Assembly: GCA_029240595.1 (NCBI GenBank)
Contig: JARDZZ010000007.1
Span: 1-32,929 of the forward strand
Length of the DNA stretch: 32,929 nt
Source: Nitrospira sp.
Lineage (GTDB): Bacteria > Nitrospirota > Nitrospiria > Nitrospirales > Nitrospiraceae
Reading direction: 5' to 3'
In this document: positions 8,288-17,489 of the stretch, one piece after another
Position numbering within the stretch: position 1 is the first letter of the stretch
Layout of the letters: each line of letters opens with the position of its first letter
Made by a program: the position numbers and the translations under genes
Notes under the pieces: model-generated
The model's input: only the letters and a program-made list of their open reading frames with translations
Database searches by the model: none
What the model was told of the DNA's origin: nothing

Positions 8288-8893
8288 ATGATCCGCACGT
8301 TCCTGGCCGTCGAACTTTCTGAACCGCTAAGAACACATCTCGCCACCATACAAGCAGACTTGAAACAGCGCATGGCCAACGCACTGACTCGAAATGTAAG
8401 CATCTCATGGGTTCGGCCGGCCTCCCTGCATGTGACGGTGAAATTTCTCGGCGATATCGATGAAGGGTTGGTCCTTCCGCTGAAGGAAGCCATCACAGAA
8501 CTGCTGAGCGCGCACCGCCCGATTGCGGTTCCTGTGACCCGTCTCGGCGTGTTTCCGCGCCCTCAACAGCCGAGAGTCCTGTGGGCAGGGCCTTCGGAAC
8601 AATGGGAGAGAGGGGAGGATGCGGCGCGATTGGCCGCGCTCCATCGTGCGATTGATGCCTGCTGCGGATCGCTGAATCTGGCCACCGACAGCCGCCCATT
8701 GAGCGCCCACCTGACCTTGGCCCGCGTGAAAGCCGGTGAGCGGGTCGTCGGACAAGTCCTGGCTCAGAGCGGCGTGATGGATCGACCGTTCACCAGCGAG
8801 TCGCTGGACATCAACGCGATTGCCTTGATGAAAAGCGAGCTGAAGCCGAGCGGGTCTGTCTACACACGATTATGGGACGTGAGGGTGGGCTGA
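8288..8893 (+). CDS. thpR: RNA 2',3'-cyclic phosphodiesterase (2'-5' RNA ligase family)
   Basis: Two HxTx motifs: LHVTVKFLG and AHLTLARVK. Confidence 0.93.
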   Translation: MIRTFLAVELSEPLRTHLATIQADLKQRMANALTRNVSISWVRPASLHVTVKFLGDIDEGLVLPLKEAITELLSAHRPIAVPVTRLGVFPRPQQPRVLWAGPSEQWERGEDAARLAALHRAIDACCGSLNLATDSRPLSAHLTLARVKAGERVVGQVLAQSGVMDRPFTSESLDINAIALMKSELKPSGSVYTRLWDVRVG

Positions 8894-8952
8894 AGAGAAA
8901 CGTAGTGCCGCACACGTCGCATGCGACAGCTGACGAGAAACCATCTTCTCTA

Positions 8953-10038
8953 TTATTTTGGCGGCTGTTCGCGAATCGTACGGCAGAACACTTCCACGAG
9001 GGACGGATCGAATGCGGTGCCGGATTGCGCTTCGATCACCTCGAGCGCCTCTTTAAAGGGTACGGGCACGGCGCCGGGTCGGTCGGCGGTGAGTTCGTCG
9101 AACGTTTGGGCAAGCGAGACGAGGCGAGCCAAGTAGGGGATCCGTTCCTCTTTAAGGGCGAACGGATAGCCAGTGCCGTCCCAGCGTTCATGATGGAGGG
9201 CAATAATCTGCACGGCTTCAGACGGGAGGCCGATGGCCCGCCCAATGCGCGCACCGAGATCCGGACGATGCTGCGTCGAGGTGCTGTCATGGTGCAACAC
9301 GGGACTGCTGTCGTGGCAGATCAGGTCCAAATCATGAGCCAGAGCCCCAAGCGAAAGGTGTTGCTGTTCGGGCAAGGGCAGCTGCAGCTTATTGCCCACG
9401 AGAGTCGCGTAGAAGCTCACACGATTGCCGTGGTTGACCAGGTGTCGATCCCTCGCCTCCAGTAAGTCCGAGACCAGTTGGATCAGGGGCGACGTGACTT
9501 CCCGACTCGACACTTCCAGCAAGCCGCTCTTGACCTGTCTGGCGTATCGGGCCAGGAGCGCCTGCCAGGCCTCCGTGCAGCCCGGATCCGGTTGCCACAG
9601 GGCCTCATGCGTCGCCAGCGCCTCGCGAAGCATATCGAGCCGCTGCTTCTTCTGCGAGGTCTGCAAGCTGATGGACAGCAGCTCACCGGCATTGAAGGGT
9701 TTGAGGAGGAAGCCGGCGGCGCCGTGACGCACACAATCCATTGCGGATTGGAGCGAGCCGTACGCCGTCACCATAATGACTTCGATCTCCCGATGTGTTC
9801 GCTTGATTTCCTTTAAGATGTCGGCTCCAGATGTGTCGGGAAGTTTCAGGTCCAGCGTGATCAGGTCGACCCCGCGATCGTTGATCACCGCCAGCGCATG
9901 ACGTCCGTCTTTGGCCGTCAGGATATTGAAGTCCTCTTTCAAAATTTGTGTCAGAGCCGCCCGAGGCGCCGCTTCGTCATCGACGATCAAGACTGTCGGT
10001 TTACGGTCGGCTGTTTCTTGGACGGACGCCTGTGACAT
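8953..10038 (-). CDS. Response regulator with HD-GYP-type output domain
   Basis: Receiver: VLIVDDEAAPR, DLITLDLKLPDTSG, VMVTAYGS, LLKPF. Output: AHDLDL, HHERWDGTGYP. Start taken at MSQASVQE (10038). Confidence 0.9.
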   Translation of the reverse strand: MSQASVQETADRKPTVLIVDDEAAPRAALTQILKEDFNILTAKDGRHALAVINDRGVDLITLDLKLPDTSGADILKEIKRTHREIEVIMVTAYGSLQSAMDCVRHGAAGFLLKPFNAGELLSISLQTSQKKQRLDMLREALATHEALWQPDPGCTEAWQALLARYARQVKSGLLEVSSREVTSPLIQLVSDLLEARDRHLVNHGNRVSFYATLVGNKLQLPLPEQQHLSLGALAHDLDLICHDSSPVLHHDSTSTQHRPDLGARIGRAIGLPSEAVQIIALHHERWDGTGYPFALKEERIPYLARLVSLAQTFDELTADRPGAVPVPFKEALEVIEAQSGTAFDPSLVEVFCRTIREQPPK

Positions 10039-10121
10039 ACCTTCAGCTGTATGATGACAAGCCACTTTCGTCAAGGAAATCACGATTGGGCGTTGTAGGA
10101 GAAAGCCTGAGCCAAGCGCAC

Positions 10122-10150
10122 TTGACTGACCCCACTTCACATTATAGAGT
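10122..10150 (+). promoter_or_regulatory. Sigma70-like promoter TTGACT-N17-TAGAGT
   Basis: Boxes at 10122-10127 and 10145-10150; ATG 6 nt downstream at 10157. Confidence 0.55.
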
Positions 10151-10156
10151 GTCACC

Positions 10157-10549
10157 ATGAAATGGCTGATGGTCATCATGATGCTGGTCTCCGGCCTCTG
10201 CACAACGACCTGGGCAGGGGAAAGTGGCGGGTTCGATCCGGAGCAGCCTTTCAAAGACGCGTTCAATCAGCGATCGCTGCAATCCTTCTTGAACCAGGCG
10301 TTGGAGGCGCTGGAGGATCATTTCGAGATCACCGGCAATCTGAATCCGGATTCTGGTGAAGGCGACCGGACCAACAAGTTGCAATTCAAGTTCTATCCGG
10401 AAGGAAAGTCGAAGTCGAATGACCATGTGACCGCTGAAGGGTGGTTTGGTCCCTCAAAGGACTCACTGCAGGACGAGTTCCACTTCCGCTTTGCCGTGCC
10501 CAAGTCATCCAGCAAGCCCTCCCCTGAACCGTTGAGCAACGTGTTGTAG
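10157..10549 (+). CDS. Small exported hypothetical protein
   Basis: Signal peptide MKWLMVIMMLVSGLCTTTWA; own upstream promoter-like boxes. Confidence 0.65.
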   Translation: MKWLMVIMMLVSGLCTTTWAGESGGFDPEQPFKDAFNQRSLQSFLNQALEALEDHFEITGNLNPDSGEGDRTNKLQFKFYPEGKSKSNDHVTAEGWFGPSKDSLQDEFHFRFAVPKSSSKPSPEPLSNVL

Positions 10550-10624
10550 GCCTCTTCTTCTGTATTGCGGCCATTTTCTTCCTCCCATCACATTCTCTGC
10601 TAGGTTTCTCTCCGCCAACTTGGG

Positions 10625-10630
10625 TATAAT
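10625..10630 (+). promoter_or_regulatory. Candidate -10 box (TATAAT) for recA
   Basis: Perfect TATAAT 34 nt upstream of recA ATG; GAGGAGG Shine-Dalgarno follows; -35 weak. Confidence 0.55.
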
Positions 10631-10664
10631 CCGCCACGCTTCACCCTGATGAGGAGGATTTTCC

Positions 10665-11747
10665 ATGGCGGAAAAAGACGACAAGAAACGCGCGTTGGAT
10701 CTCGCTCTATCCCAAATCGAAAAGCAGTATGGGAAAGGGGCGATCATGAAGCTCGGCGATGCCGAGGCGCCGGCGGACATCCCGGCGATTTCTTCGGGAT
10801 CGCTCGGCTTGGACATCGCGCTTGGCGTCGGCGGATTTCCGCGTGGCCGCGTGATTGAGATTTTCGGACCAGAAGCATCCGGGAAGACGACGCTGACCCT
10901 GCATGCGATTGCCGAAGTGCAAAAGACCGGCGGAGTCGCCGCGTTCATCGATGCGGAGCATGCGCTCGATTTGACGTACGCGAGAAAACTGGGCGTGCAA
11001 GCCGACGATCTGTTGGTCTCACAGCCCGACACGGGCGAGCAGGCGTTGGAAATTGCTGAGACGCTGGTCCGTAGCGGCGCCATCGATGTGATCGTCGTGG
11101 ATTCGGTGGCTGCCTTGACCCCGCGCGCAGAAATAGAAGGTGAAATGGGGGATGCGCACATGGGCTTGCAGGCGCGCCTGATGTCTCAAGCCCTTCGAAA
11201 ATTGACCGGTGCCATTTCAAAATCACTAACCACGGTGATCTTCATCAATCAGATTCGGATGAAACTCGGGGTGATGTTCGGCAATCCCGAAACGACGACG
11301 GGCGGCAATGCGCTCAAGTTCTACTCGTCCGTCCGACTGGACATTCGCCGGATCGAATCGATCAAGGAAGGGCAGGACGTGGTCGGCAGCAGAGTCCGCG
11401 TGAAGGTTGTGAAAAACAAGATGGCTCCTCCGTTCAAGCAGGCGGAGTTCGACATCTTATTCTCGCAGGGCATTTCAAAAGCCGGTGAGCTGGTGGATCT
11501 CGGGGTGGATAAGAAAGTGTTGGAAAAGTCCGGCGCCTGGTATTCCTACCACGGCGAACGTCTCGGGCAGGGCCGTGATGCGGTCCGCGACTTTTTGCTG
11601 ACCAATCAACCCTTGGCTCGCGAGATCGAAGGCAAGCTTCGGGACCTGGCGGGCGTGCCTGGACGCGGCGTCGAAAAACCGGCACTCGCACCGGCCAAAG
11701 AAGACAACAAGCGGGACGAGAAGCGCCCCCACAAAGTCGGCGTCTAA
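10665..11747 (+). CDS. recA: Recombinase A
   Basis: [17 protein letters not shown] Walker [49 protein letters not shown]; no intein. Confidence 0.99.
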   Translation: MAEKDDKKRALDLALSQIEKQYGKGAIMKLGDAEAPADIPAISSGSLGLDIALGVGGFPRGRVIEIFGPEASGKTTLTLHAIAEVQKTGGVAAFIDAEHALDLTYARKLGVQADDLLVSQPDTGEQALEIAETLVRSGAIDVIVVDSVAALTPRAEIEGEMGDAHMGLQARLMSQALRKLTGAISKSLTTVIFINQIRMKLGVMFGNPETTTGGNALKFYSSVRLDIRRIESIKEGQDVVGSRVRVKVVKNKMAPPFKQAEFDILFSQGISKAGELVDLGVDKKVLEKSGAWYSYHGERLGQGRDAVRDFLLTNQPLAREIEGKLRDLAGVPGRGVEKPALAPAKEDNKRDEKRPHKVGV

Positions 11748-11771
11748 CGGACTCCGTCAATAGGCGGGAGA

Positions 11772-12254
11772 GTGAAACGGCGCATTCCGCAGTCCGGGGA
11801 CCCATGGTTCCAATGTGCCGTGCGCTATCTTGCACAGTTCGACAGAACGGCGGCACAGGTCGAACGTTTTCTCACGCGCAAGGGCGCGTCATCCGCTCAA
11901 GCCAAGCAGATCCTCAGCCGTCTCTCCACGCTTCGCTATCTTGACGATCGGGCTTATGCCGCACGCTGGATCGAGACCACGCTGGCACGACGGCCGATGG
12001 CGGCCGAGCGCCTCAAGAGCGAGTTGCTGGCCAGAGGCCTGTCTGAAGCGGTGGCCGATGAAATGATCAGCAAGGGCATGGAAGCAGTCGATGAAGAGGC
12101 ATTGGCACGACGGGCGGTGTTGCTTCAGAGTCGTCAGGGTCGCCGGTTTCTTCCTCAGCGAGTGGCGGGGCTCCTACGTCGGCGGGGTTTCGCAGAAGAC
12201 ACGATTGAGCGTATCATAAGGGATTGTACCCAGACCGAGGGATCACCGCCATGA
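11772..12254 (+). CDS. recX: Regulatory protein RecX
   Basis: Position after recA; YLDDRAYAARWIETTLARRPMAAERLKSELLARG. Confidence 0.92.
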   Translation: MKRRIPQSGDPWFQCAVRYLAQFDRTAAQVERFLTRKGASSAQAKQILSRLSTLRYLDDRAYAARWIETTLARRPMAAERLKSELLARGLSEAVADEMISKGMEAVDEEALARRAVLLQSRQGRRFLPQRVAGLLRRRGFAEDTIERIIRDCTQTEGSPP

Positions 12255-14884
12255 CGCAGCGTGCTCGAGAGCTCAGGCAAGCCTTCATCCGCTACTTCGA
12301 GGAGCATGGTCACCAGGCCGTGCCCAGTTCCTCTCTCATCCCGCAGGCCGATCCGACCCTGCTGTTCACGAATGCGGGCATGAATCAATTCAAACGCGTC
12401 TTCCTGGGGCAGGAAACGCGGAGCTATCACCGGGCCGTGTCGTCGCAAAAGTGCCTGCGCGCCGGCGGCAAGCACAACGATCTGGAGAACGTTGGGTACA
12501 CGAGACGGCACCATACGTTCTTCGAGATGCTCGGCAATTTCTCTTTCGGGGATTATTTCAAGGAAGACGCGATCAGGTTCGGCTGGGAATTCCTGACGAA
12601 GTCGGTGGGGCTCGACAAGTCCCGCCTTTGGATCACCGTGTTTCGTGAAGACGACGATGCCGAAGAGTTATGGAAGAAGGTCGGCATCGCTCCTTCGCGC
12701 ATTATCCGTTGCGGAGAGAAAGACAACTTCTGGCAAATGGCGGATACCGGCCCCTGCGGGCCCTGCTCTGAGATTCATTTCGATCAAGGTCGGGCTGTGC
12801 CCGGCAGCGACCGGCCGAACGGCGAAGGGGACCGGGTGATCGAGATTTGGAATCTCGTATTCATGCAGTTCAATCGGGATGCATCGGGAACGCTCCATCC
12901 TCTGCCCAAGCCCAGCATTGACACGGGAATGGGATTAGAACGGCTTGCCGCGGTGGCTCAAGGTGTGCACAGCAACTATGACAGCGATCTCTTTTTGCCT
13001 TTGCTGTCTGCCATCGCCGCTCGAGCCGGGCGGGAATACGGCAAACAGGAGCAGACCGACCGCTCCATGCGCGTCGTGGCGGACCATCTGCGTGCCATCA
13101 CCTTCTTGATGACGGACGGCATTCTTCCCTCCAATGAAGGCCGCGGCTACGTGCTGCGGCGTATTCTGCGCCGCGCCGCCCGCCATGGCAGACTCCTCGG
13201 CATCATTGAACCCTTTCTCCACGACCTGACCGGGACGGTCGTCCAGCAGATGGGGGACGCCTACCCCGAAGTGCGCAATGCCGCTCCGACCGTTGCCGAA
13301 GCGACGAAGGGCGAAGAAGAACGCTTCATCGCCACACTCGATCAAGGCTTGCCGATTTTGAGCGAGCTCATTGCGAAGACCCGCTCGGCCGGGGGCACCA
13401 TCCTGCCCGGGGCGGACGTGTTTAAACTCTATGATACGTACGGCTTCCCGATGGATCTCATTACCGAGGCGTCCCGGGAGCAAGGCATGACGGTGGATGA
13501 GGCGGGATTTGATGCCGCGATTGAGGAACAGCGGACGCGCGCGCGCAAAACAAGCGGATTCGAGCAGGAAATCGCCAGGCCGGCCGTTGCCGATTTAGCC
13601 AAGCGCGTCGGTGCCACGACGTTCGTGGGTTACGACCAGTTGGAGTCCGACAGCATCGTGCAAGCGATTCTCAAAGGCGATCGCCTCGTCAAGGAAGCGC
13701 ACGAAGGGGATGAGGTCGAAGTGGTGTTGGACGTGACCCCCTTTTATGCGGAAGGCGGCGGGCAAGTGGGGGATCAGGGCGTGCTTGTGGGGGCGGAAGG
13801 GCGTCTGGATATCAAGGAAACGACCCGTCCTGTTGCGACGGTCATCCTGCACAAGGGAACTGTCACCACCGGGCGCATTCGAGAAGGGGAACAACTGCAC
13901 CTCTCAGTGAACAGGACGACCCGGCAGGATGCGGCGAGAAACCACACCGCCACCCATTTGGTCCATGCCGCCTTGCGGGATTTGCTTGGTCCACACGTCA
14001 AACAGTTCGGATCGCTGGTGGCTCCCAACCGGCTTCGGTTCGACTTCGCTCATTTCCGTCCGCTGTCTTCGCGTGATATTGACGAGATTGAAACGGTCGT
14101 CAACGGCGAGATCCGCAGGAATGAAACGGTGCGGTCCGAGGTCATGAGCATTCAAGATGCGGTGGCGAAGGGGGCATTGGCGTTCTTCGGCGACAAATAC
14201 GGCGACGAGGTGCGCGTCGTCACGGTTGAATCGTTCAGTAAGGAATTGTGCGGCGGTACGCACTGCCGGCACACAGGCGAAATCGGACTGTTCAGGATCG
14301 TCTCAGAGACCGGCGTGGCCGCCGGCGTCCGGCGGATCGAAGCGCAGACTGGCAGCGGCGCCATGGCCATGATGAAAAAGCTCGAAACCGAAGTCAGGGA
14401 ACTGTCGGAACTCTTGAAGGTCGGGCCTTCCGAGTTGGTGGCCAAGACACGCAAGGTCATGGCGCAACTCAAGGACAAAGAGCGGGAATTGGAAGAGTTG
14501 AAGCTCAAAATGGCCAGCGGCTCCGGCGTGTCCGCCACCGCAAGAACCATTGCCGGAGTGCCTGTGCACGTGCAACGAACCGATGGCCTTGATATGAACG
14601 GCATGCGGGCGCTGGCCGACCAACTGCGGGACAAGCTCAAAACCGGCGTCGTCGCGTTGGGAGCGGCAATGGAGGACGGCAAGGTCTCCTTGCTCGTCGT
14701 GGTGACGAAAGACCTGACCGGAAAAATCAAAGCCGGTGACCTCATCAAGGTAATGGCGGCAGAGGTCGGCGGGACCGGAGGGGGACGTCCGGAAATGGCC
14801 CAAGCCGGCGGGAAAGACTCTTCAAAGCTCGATGCCTCGTTGGAAAAGGTCTTTGGCTTGGTCGAACACGCGCTCCAGCGGTAA
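12251..14884 (+). CDS. alaS: Alanyl-tRNA synthetase
   Basis: FIRYFEEHGHQAVPSSSLIP, NHTATHLVHAALR, CGGTHCRHTGEIG; ATGA overlap with recX stop supports start at 12251. Confidence 0.98.
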   Translation: MTQRARELRQAFIRYFEEHGHQAVPSSSLIPQADPTLLFTNAGMNQFKRVFLGQETRSYHRAVSSQKCLRAGGKHNDLENVGYTRRHHTFFEMLGNFSFGDYFKEDAIRFGWEFLTKSVGLDKSRLWITVFREDDDAEELWKKVGIAPSRIIRCGEKDNFWQMADTGPCGPCSEIHFDQGRAVPGSDRPNGEGDRVIEIWNLVFMQFNRDASGTLHPLPKPSIDTGMGLERLAAVAQGVHSNYDSDLFLPLLSAIAARAGREYGKQEQTDRSMRVVADHLRAITFLMTDGILPSNEGRGYVLRRILRRAARHGRLLGIIEPFLHDLTGTVVQQMGDAYPEVRNAAPTVAEATKGEEERFIATLDQGLPILSELIAKTRSAGGTILPGADVFKLYDTYGFPMDLITEASREQGMTVDEAGFDAAIEEQRTRARKTSGFEQEIARPAVADLAKRVGATTFVGYDQLESDSIVQAILKGDRLVKEAHEGDEVEVVLDVTPFYAEGGGQVGDQGVLVGAEGRLDIKETTRPVATVILHKGTVTTGRIREGEQLHLSVNRTTRQDAARNHTATHLVHAALRDLLGPHVKQFGSLVAPNRLRFDFAHFRPLSSRDIDEIETVVNGEIRRNETVRSEVMSIQDAVAKGALAFFGDKYGDEVRVVTVESFSKELCGGTHCRHTGEIGLFRIVSETGVAAGVRRIEAQTGSGAMAMMKKLETEVRELSELLKVGPSELVAKTRKVMAQLKDKERELEELKLKMASGSGVSATARTIAGVPVHVQRTDGLDMNGMRALADQLRDKLKTGVVALGAAMEDGKVSLLVVVTKDLTGKIKAGDLIKVMAAEVGGTGGGRPEMAQAGGKDSSKLDASLEKVFGLVEHALQR

Positions 14885-14888
14885 TATT

Positions 14889-15434
14889 ATGGCTGGACCA
14901 CGGATACTGGCGTTGGATTATGGGACCAAGCGAATCGGCGTTGCGCTGAGCGATGAACTGGGCTGGACGGCACAGCCGCTGGAAACCTTCGAGCGACGCA
15001 CGCTCGATCGTGACGTGGCGCACATTGTCTCCCTCGTCAATACCCATGAGGTCGGGCAGGTCGTTCTCGGATTTCCGCTGCAGTTGGACGGTCGGGAAGG
15101 CCCGGCCATCCTGGCCATGCGCGATTTTGCCTCCACGTTGGAGCAGGGATTGCCCGTCCCTCTTGTTCTGTGGGATGAGCGGTTGACGACCAAAGCGGCA
15201 GAAGATCTGCTCATCGCCGCTGACGTGAGTCGCAAGAAACGAAAAGGAACCGTCGATCGCATAGCCGCCGCTATTCTGCTTCAAAGTTACCTGGCGAGCC
15301 GCGAATCGGCTGAGCATCGGGTCGTTGAGTCTGACGCCCAGACGATAGACAAGACTGATGAAGCTTCGGAGCATTTTTCTCATTCTGCTGGTCGGCGGCG
15401 CCGTTCTCGGCATGGCCGGGTATCAGATCATTAA
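14889..15434 (+). CDS. ruvX: Holliday junction resolvase-like RuvX/YqgF
   Basis: ILALDYGTKRIGVALSD, VVLGFPLQLDG, LWDERLTT, TVDRIAAAILLQSYL; start MAGPRI at 14889. Confidence 0.95.
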   Translation: MAGPRILALDYGTKRIGVALSDELGWTAQPLETFERRTLDRDVAHIVSLVNTHEVGQVVLGFPLQLDGREGPAILAMRDFASTLEQGLPVPLVLWDERLTTKAAEDLLIAADVSRKKRKGTVDRIAAAILLQSYLASRESAEHRVVESDAQTIDKTDEASEHFSHSAGRRRRSRHGRVSDH

Positions 15435-16392
15435 GTGGGCCCAAGGTCCCGCTGTTTCTGCCCGACTCAATCCTCCCAACCAACTCATCCGGATTCCAGA
15501 CCGATCGAGCTTTCAGCAGGTCGCCACGCTGCTTGAACGTGAACGGCTGATCAGAAGCCGAGCCGCGTTCGTGTGGATGGGGCGACTCCAGTCGGCAGAT
15601 CGAAAGATCCAAGCCGGGGAATATGAGTTGAACCCTAGCATGCTGCCGGCGGAGATTCTGGCGAGGCTGCTCAACGGGCAGGTCGTGCTTCATCCGGTCC
15701 TCATCCCCGAAGGCTTGACAATGGTGCAGATTGCCGACATCTTCGGACAGCAGGGACTTGTCGATCGTGAAGAACTGCTGCGGCTCATGAAAGATCCGGC
15801 GTTTATCGCGTCGCTCGGAATCCGGGCTGACACGTTGGAAGGGTACCTGTATCCGGACACCTATAAATTTCCCAAAAGCGTCAGACCGAAAGACGTGCTC
15901 GTCACGATGGTCGAGCATCTGCGGCAGGTCTACACGGCCGATTTTCACGCCCGGGCGCAGGAATTGAAAATGAGCCAGCATGAGGTGCTGACGCTGGCAT
16001 CCGTGATTGAAAAAGAATCCGCGTCTAATGGCGAGCGGGAAGAGATTGCGGCAGTGTTCCATAACCGATTAAAGAAGCACATTCCGTTGCAGAGCGATCC
16101 GACCGTCATCTACGGCTTGCCGAACTATGATGGGAACATTCACAAAAAAGATTTGTTGAGCCCGAGTCCCTACAACACCTACCGGATCTCGGGGCTGCCT
16201 CCGGGCCCGATCGCGAACCCCGGCATTCAATCGATCCGCGCCACGCTGTATCCGTCGGATTCCCGGGCGCTCTTTTTCGTGTCCAAGAATGATGGGACGC
16301 ATCAGTTTTCGTCCACGCTTGCCGAGCACAATCAGGCGGTCGAAAAATATCAGAAGCGACCGTTTAGGCGGGCAGGGCATCCGCGCACCTGA
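15358..16392 (+). CDS. mltG: Endolytic murein transglycosylase MltG (YceG-like)
   Basis: N-terminal TM; IPEGLTMVQIAD, LEGYLYPDTYKFP, LASVIEKES, LQSDPTVIYGL, YNTYRISGLPPGPIANPG. Confidence 0.96.
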   Translation: MKLRSIFLILLVGGAVLGMAGYQIIKWAQGPAVSARLNPPNQLIRIPDRSSFQQVATLLERERLIRSRAAFVWMGRLQSADRKIQAGEYELNPSMLPAEILARLLNGQVVLHPVLIPEGLTMVQIADIFGQQGLVDREELLRLMKDPAFIASLGIRADTLEGYLYPDTYKFPKSVRPKDVLVTMVEHLRQVYTADFHARAQELKMSQHEVLTLASVIEKESASNGEREEIAAVFHNRLKKHIPLQSDPTVIYGLPNYDGNIHKKDLLSPSPYNTYRISGLPPGPIANPGIQSIRATLYPSDSRALFFVSKNDGTHQFSSTLAEHNQAVEKYQKRPFRRAGHPRT

Positions 16393-16471
16393 GAGGGTGA
16401 TGCTCAAGTCCAGCAGTGGGCTGGGCGATGAGATCGTTAAAATTCGTCATGACCTGGAGCCAGATCGCAGC

Positions 16472-17155
16472 ATGAAACAGACGGAATGGGATCTTCCTGC
16501 GTTGATCGATCACACGATCCTGCGGCCGGAAGCGACGAGAGCCGATGTCCTGCGTCTCTGCCGGGAAGCAAAGGAGCAGGGCTTTCGAGTGATTTTTATT
16601 CCCCCCTGCTATGCGGCCGAAGCGGTCGCGGCCGTTTCGGGCTCCCCGGTCCGTGTGGGCATTCCCATTGGATTTCCGCTGGGCGGACACACCACCGGTA
16701 CGAAGGTCGCCGAAGCCCTGGAAGGAGTGCGGCAGGGCGCATCCGTGTTGGACATGGTGCTCAATGTCAGTCGATTGAAATCCGGCGATCATGATGCCGT
16801 CCGGCAAGACATTGCCGAGGTCGTGCTGGCGACTCCCCAGGCTGAGCACAAGGTCATTCTTGAAACGTGCTATCTCAGCGATCAAGAGAAAATGACGGCA
16901 TGCCGACTGGCGGTGGAAGCCGGCGCCGACTATGTGAAGACCTCGACGGGATTTGGCGCGAGCGGGGCGACCGTGTCCGACGTCAAACTGATGGTTGCGG
17001 CCGTGCAGGGCAAGGCCAAAGTCAAGGCATCCGGTGGCATTCGCGATTGGAACATGACCCGGCAGCTCCTGGAAGCCGGAGCCGACCGCATCGGCACGAG
17101 CGCGAGCCTGGCCATTCTCGATGAATGGTCGGCAGCACGGGCGATCAGGTCATGA
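16472..17155 (+). CDS. deoC: Deoxyribose-phosphate aldolase
   Basis: LIDHTILRPEAT, YVKTSTGF Schiff-base lysine motif, VKASGGIRD; start MKQTEW at 16472 (ATG at 16400 also possible). Confidence 0.94.
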   Translation: MKQTEWDLPALIDHTILRPEATRADVLRLCREAKEQGFRVIFIPPCYAAEAVAAVSGSPVRVGIPIGFPLGGHTTGTKVAEALEGVRQGASVLDMVLNVSRLKSGDHDAVRQDIAEVVLATPQAEHKVILETCYLSDQEKMTACRLAVEAGADYVKTSTGFGASGATVSDVKLMVAAVQGKAKVKASGGIRDWNMTRQLLEAGADRIGTSASLAILDEWSAARAIRS

Positions 17156-17158
17156 GTC

Positions 17159-17413
17159 ATGGCCTTGCATAGGGATGTCCGCTATCAGGTCCAATGTCCC
17201 GTGGCCTTCGTGGTGGACGGGAAACCGGGGCAGGGCACGACGTTCAACCTTTCGCGCGGCGGCTGTGCCATTGATTCAGACCTGTATGCGGCCATTGACG
17301 ATCCGATTAGCCTGCATATCACGGTTTCATCCCAGCCGACGCCGATCGCCATCGAGCTTGGCAAGGTCCGCTGGGCCATTAACCTCCTGATGCGATCATT
17401 CCCGCCGCGCTAG
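17159..17413 (+). CDS. Short PilZ-like domain protein
   Basis: RDVRYQVQCPVAF...TTFNLSRGGCAIDSD...GKVRWAI; RxxxR and N/DxSxGG motifs. Confidence 0.7.
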   Translation: MALHRDVRYQVQCPVAFVVDGKPGQGTTFNLSRGGCAIDSDLYAAIDDPISLHITVSSQPTPIAIELGKVRWAINLLMRSFPPR

Positions 17414-17454
17414 CCCTGGTCACCTCGCCTGTGATGGCTTCACTCATGAGACGA

Positions 17455-17483
17455 TTTGCGGCTCGACCCCCATCTGTTATAGT
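17455..17483 (+). promoter_or_regulatory. Candidate promoter TTTGCG-N17-TATAGT
   Basis: TATAGT at 17478-17483, 6 nt before ATG 17490. Confidence 0.5.
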
Positions 17484-17489
17484 GCGCCC

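Noticed and set aside
8916-8927. Perfect 12-bp palindrome GTCGCATGCGAC between thpR and the HD-GYP gene
   Set aside because: Too short and without a T-run to call a terminator or binding site confidently.
15271-16062. 263-aa minus-strand ORF
   Set aside because: Antisense to mltG.
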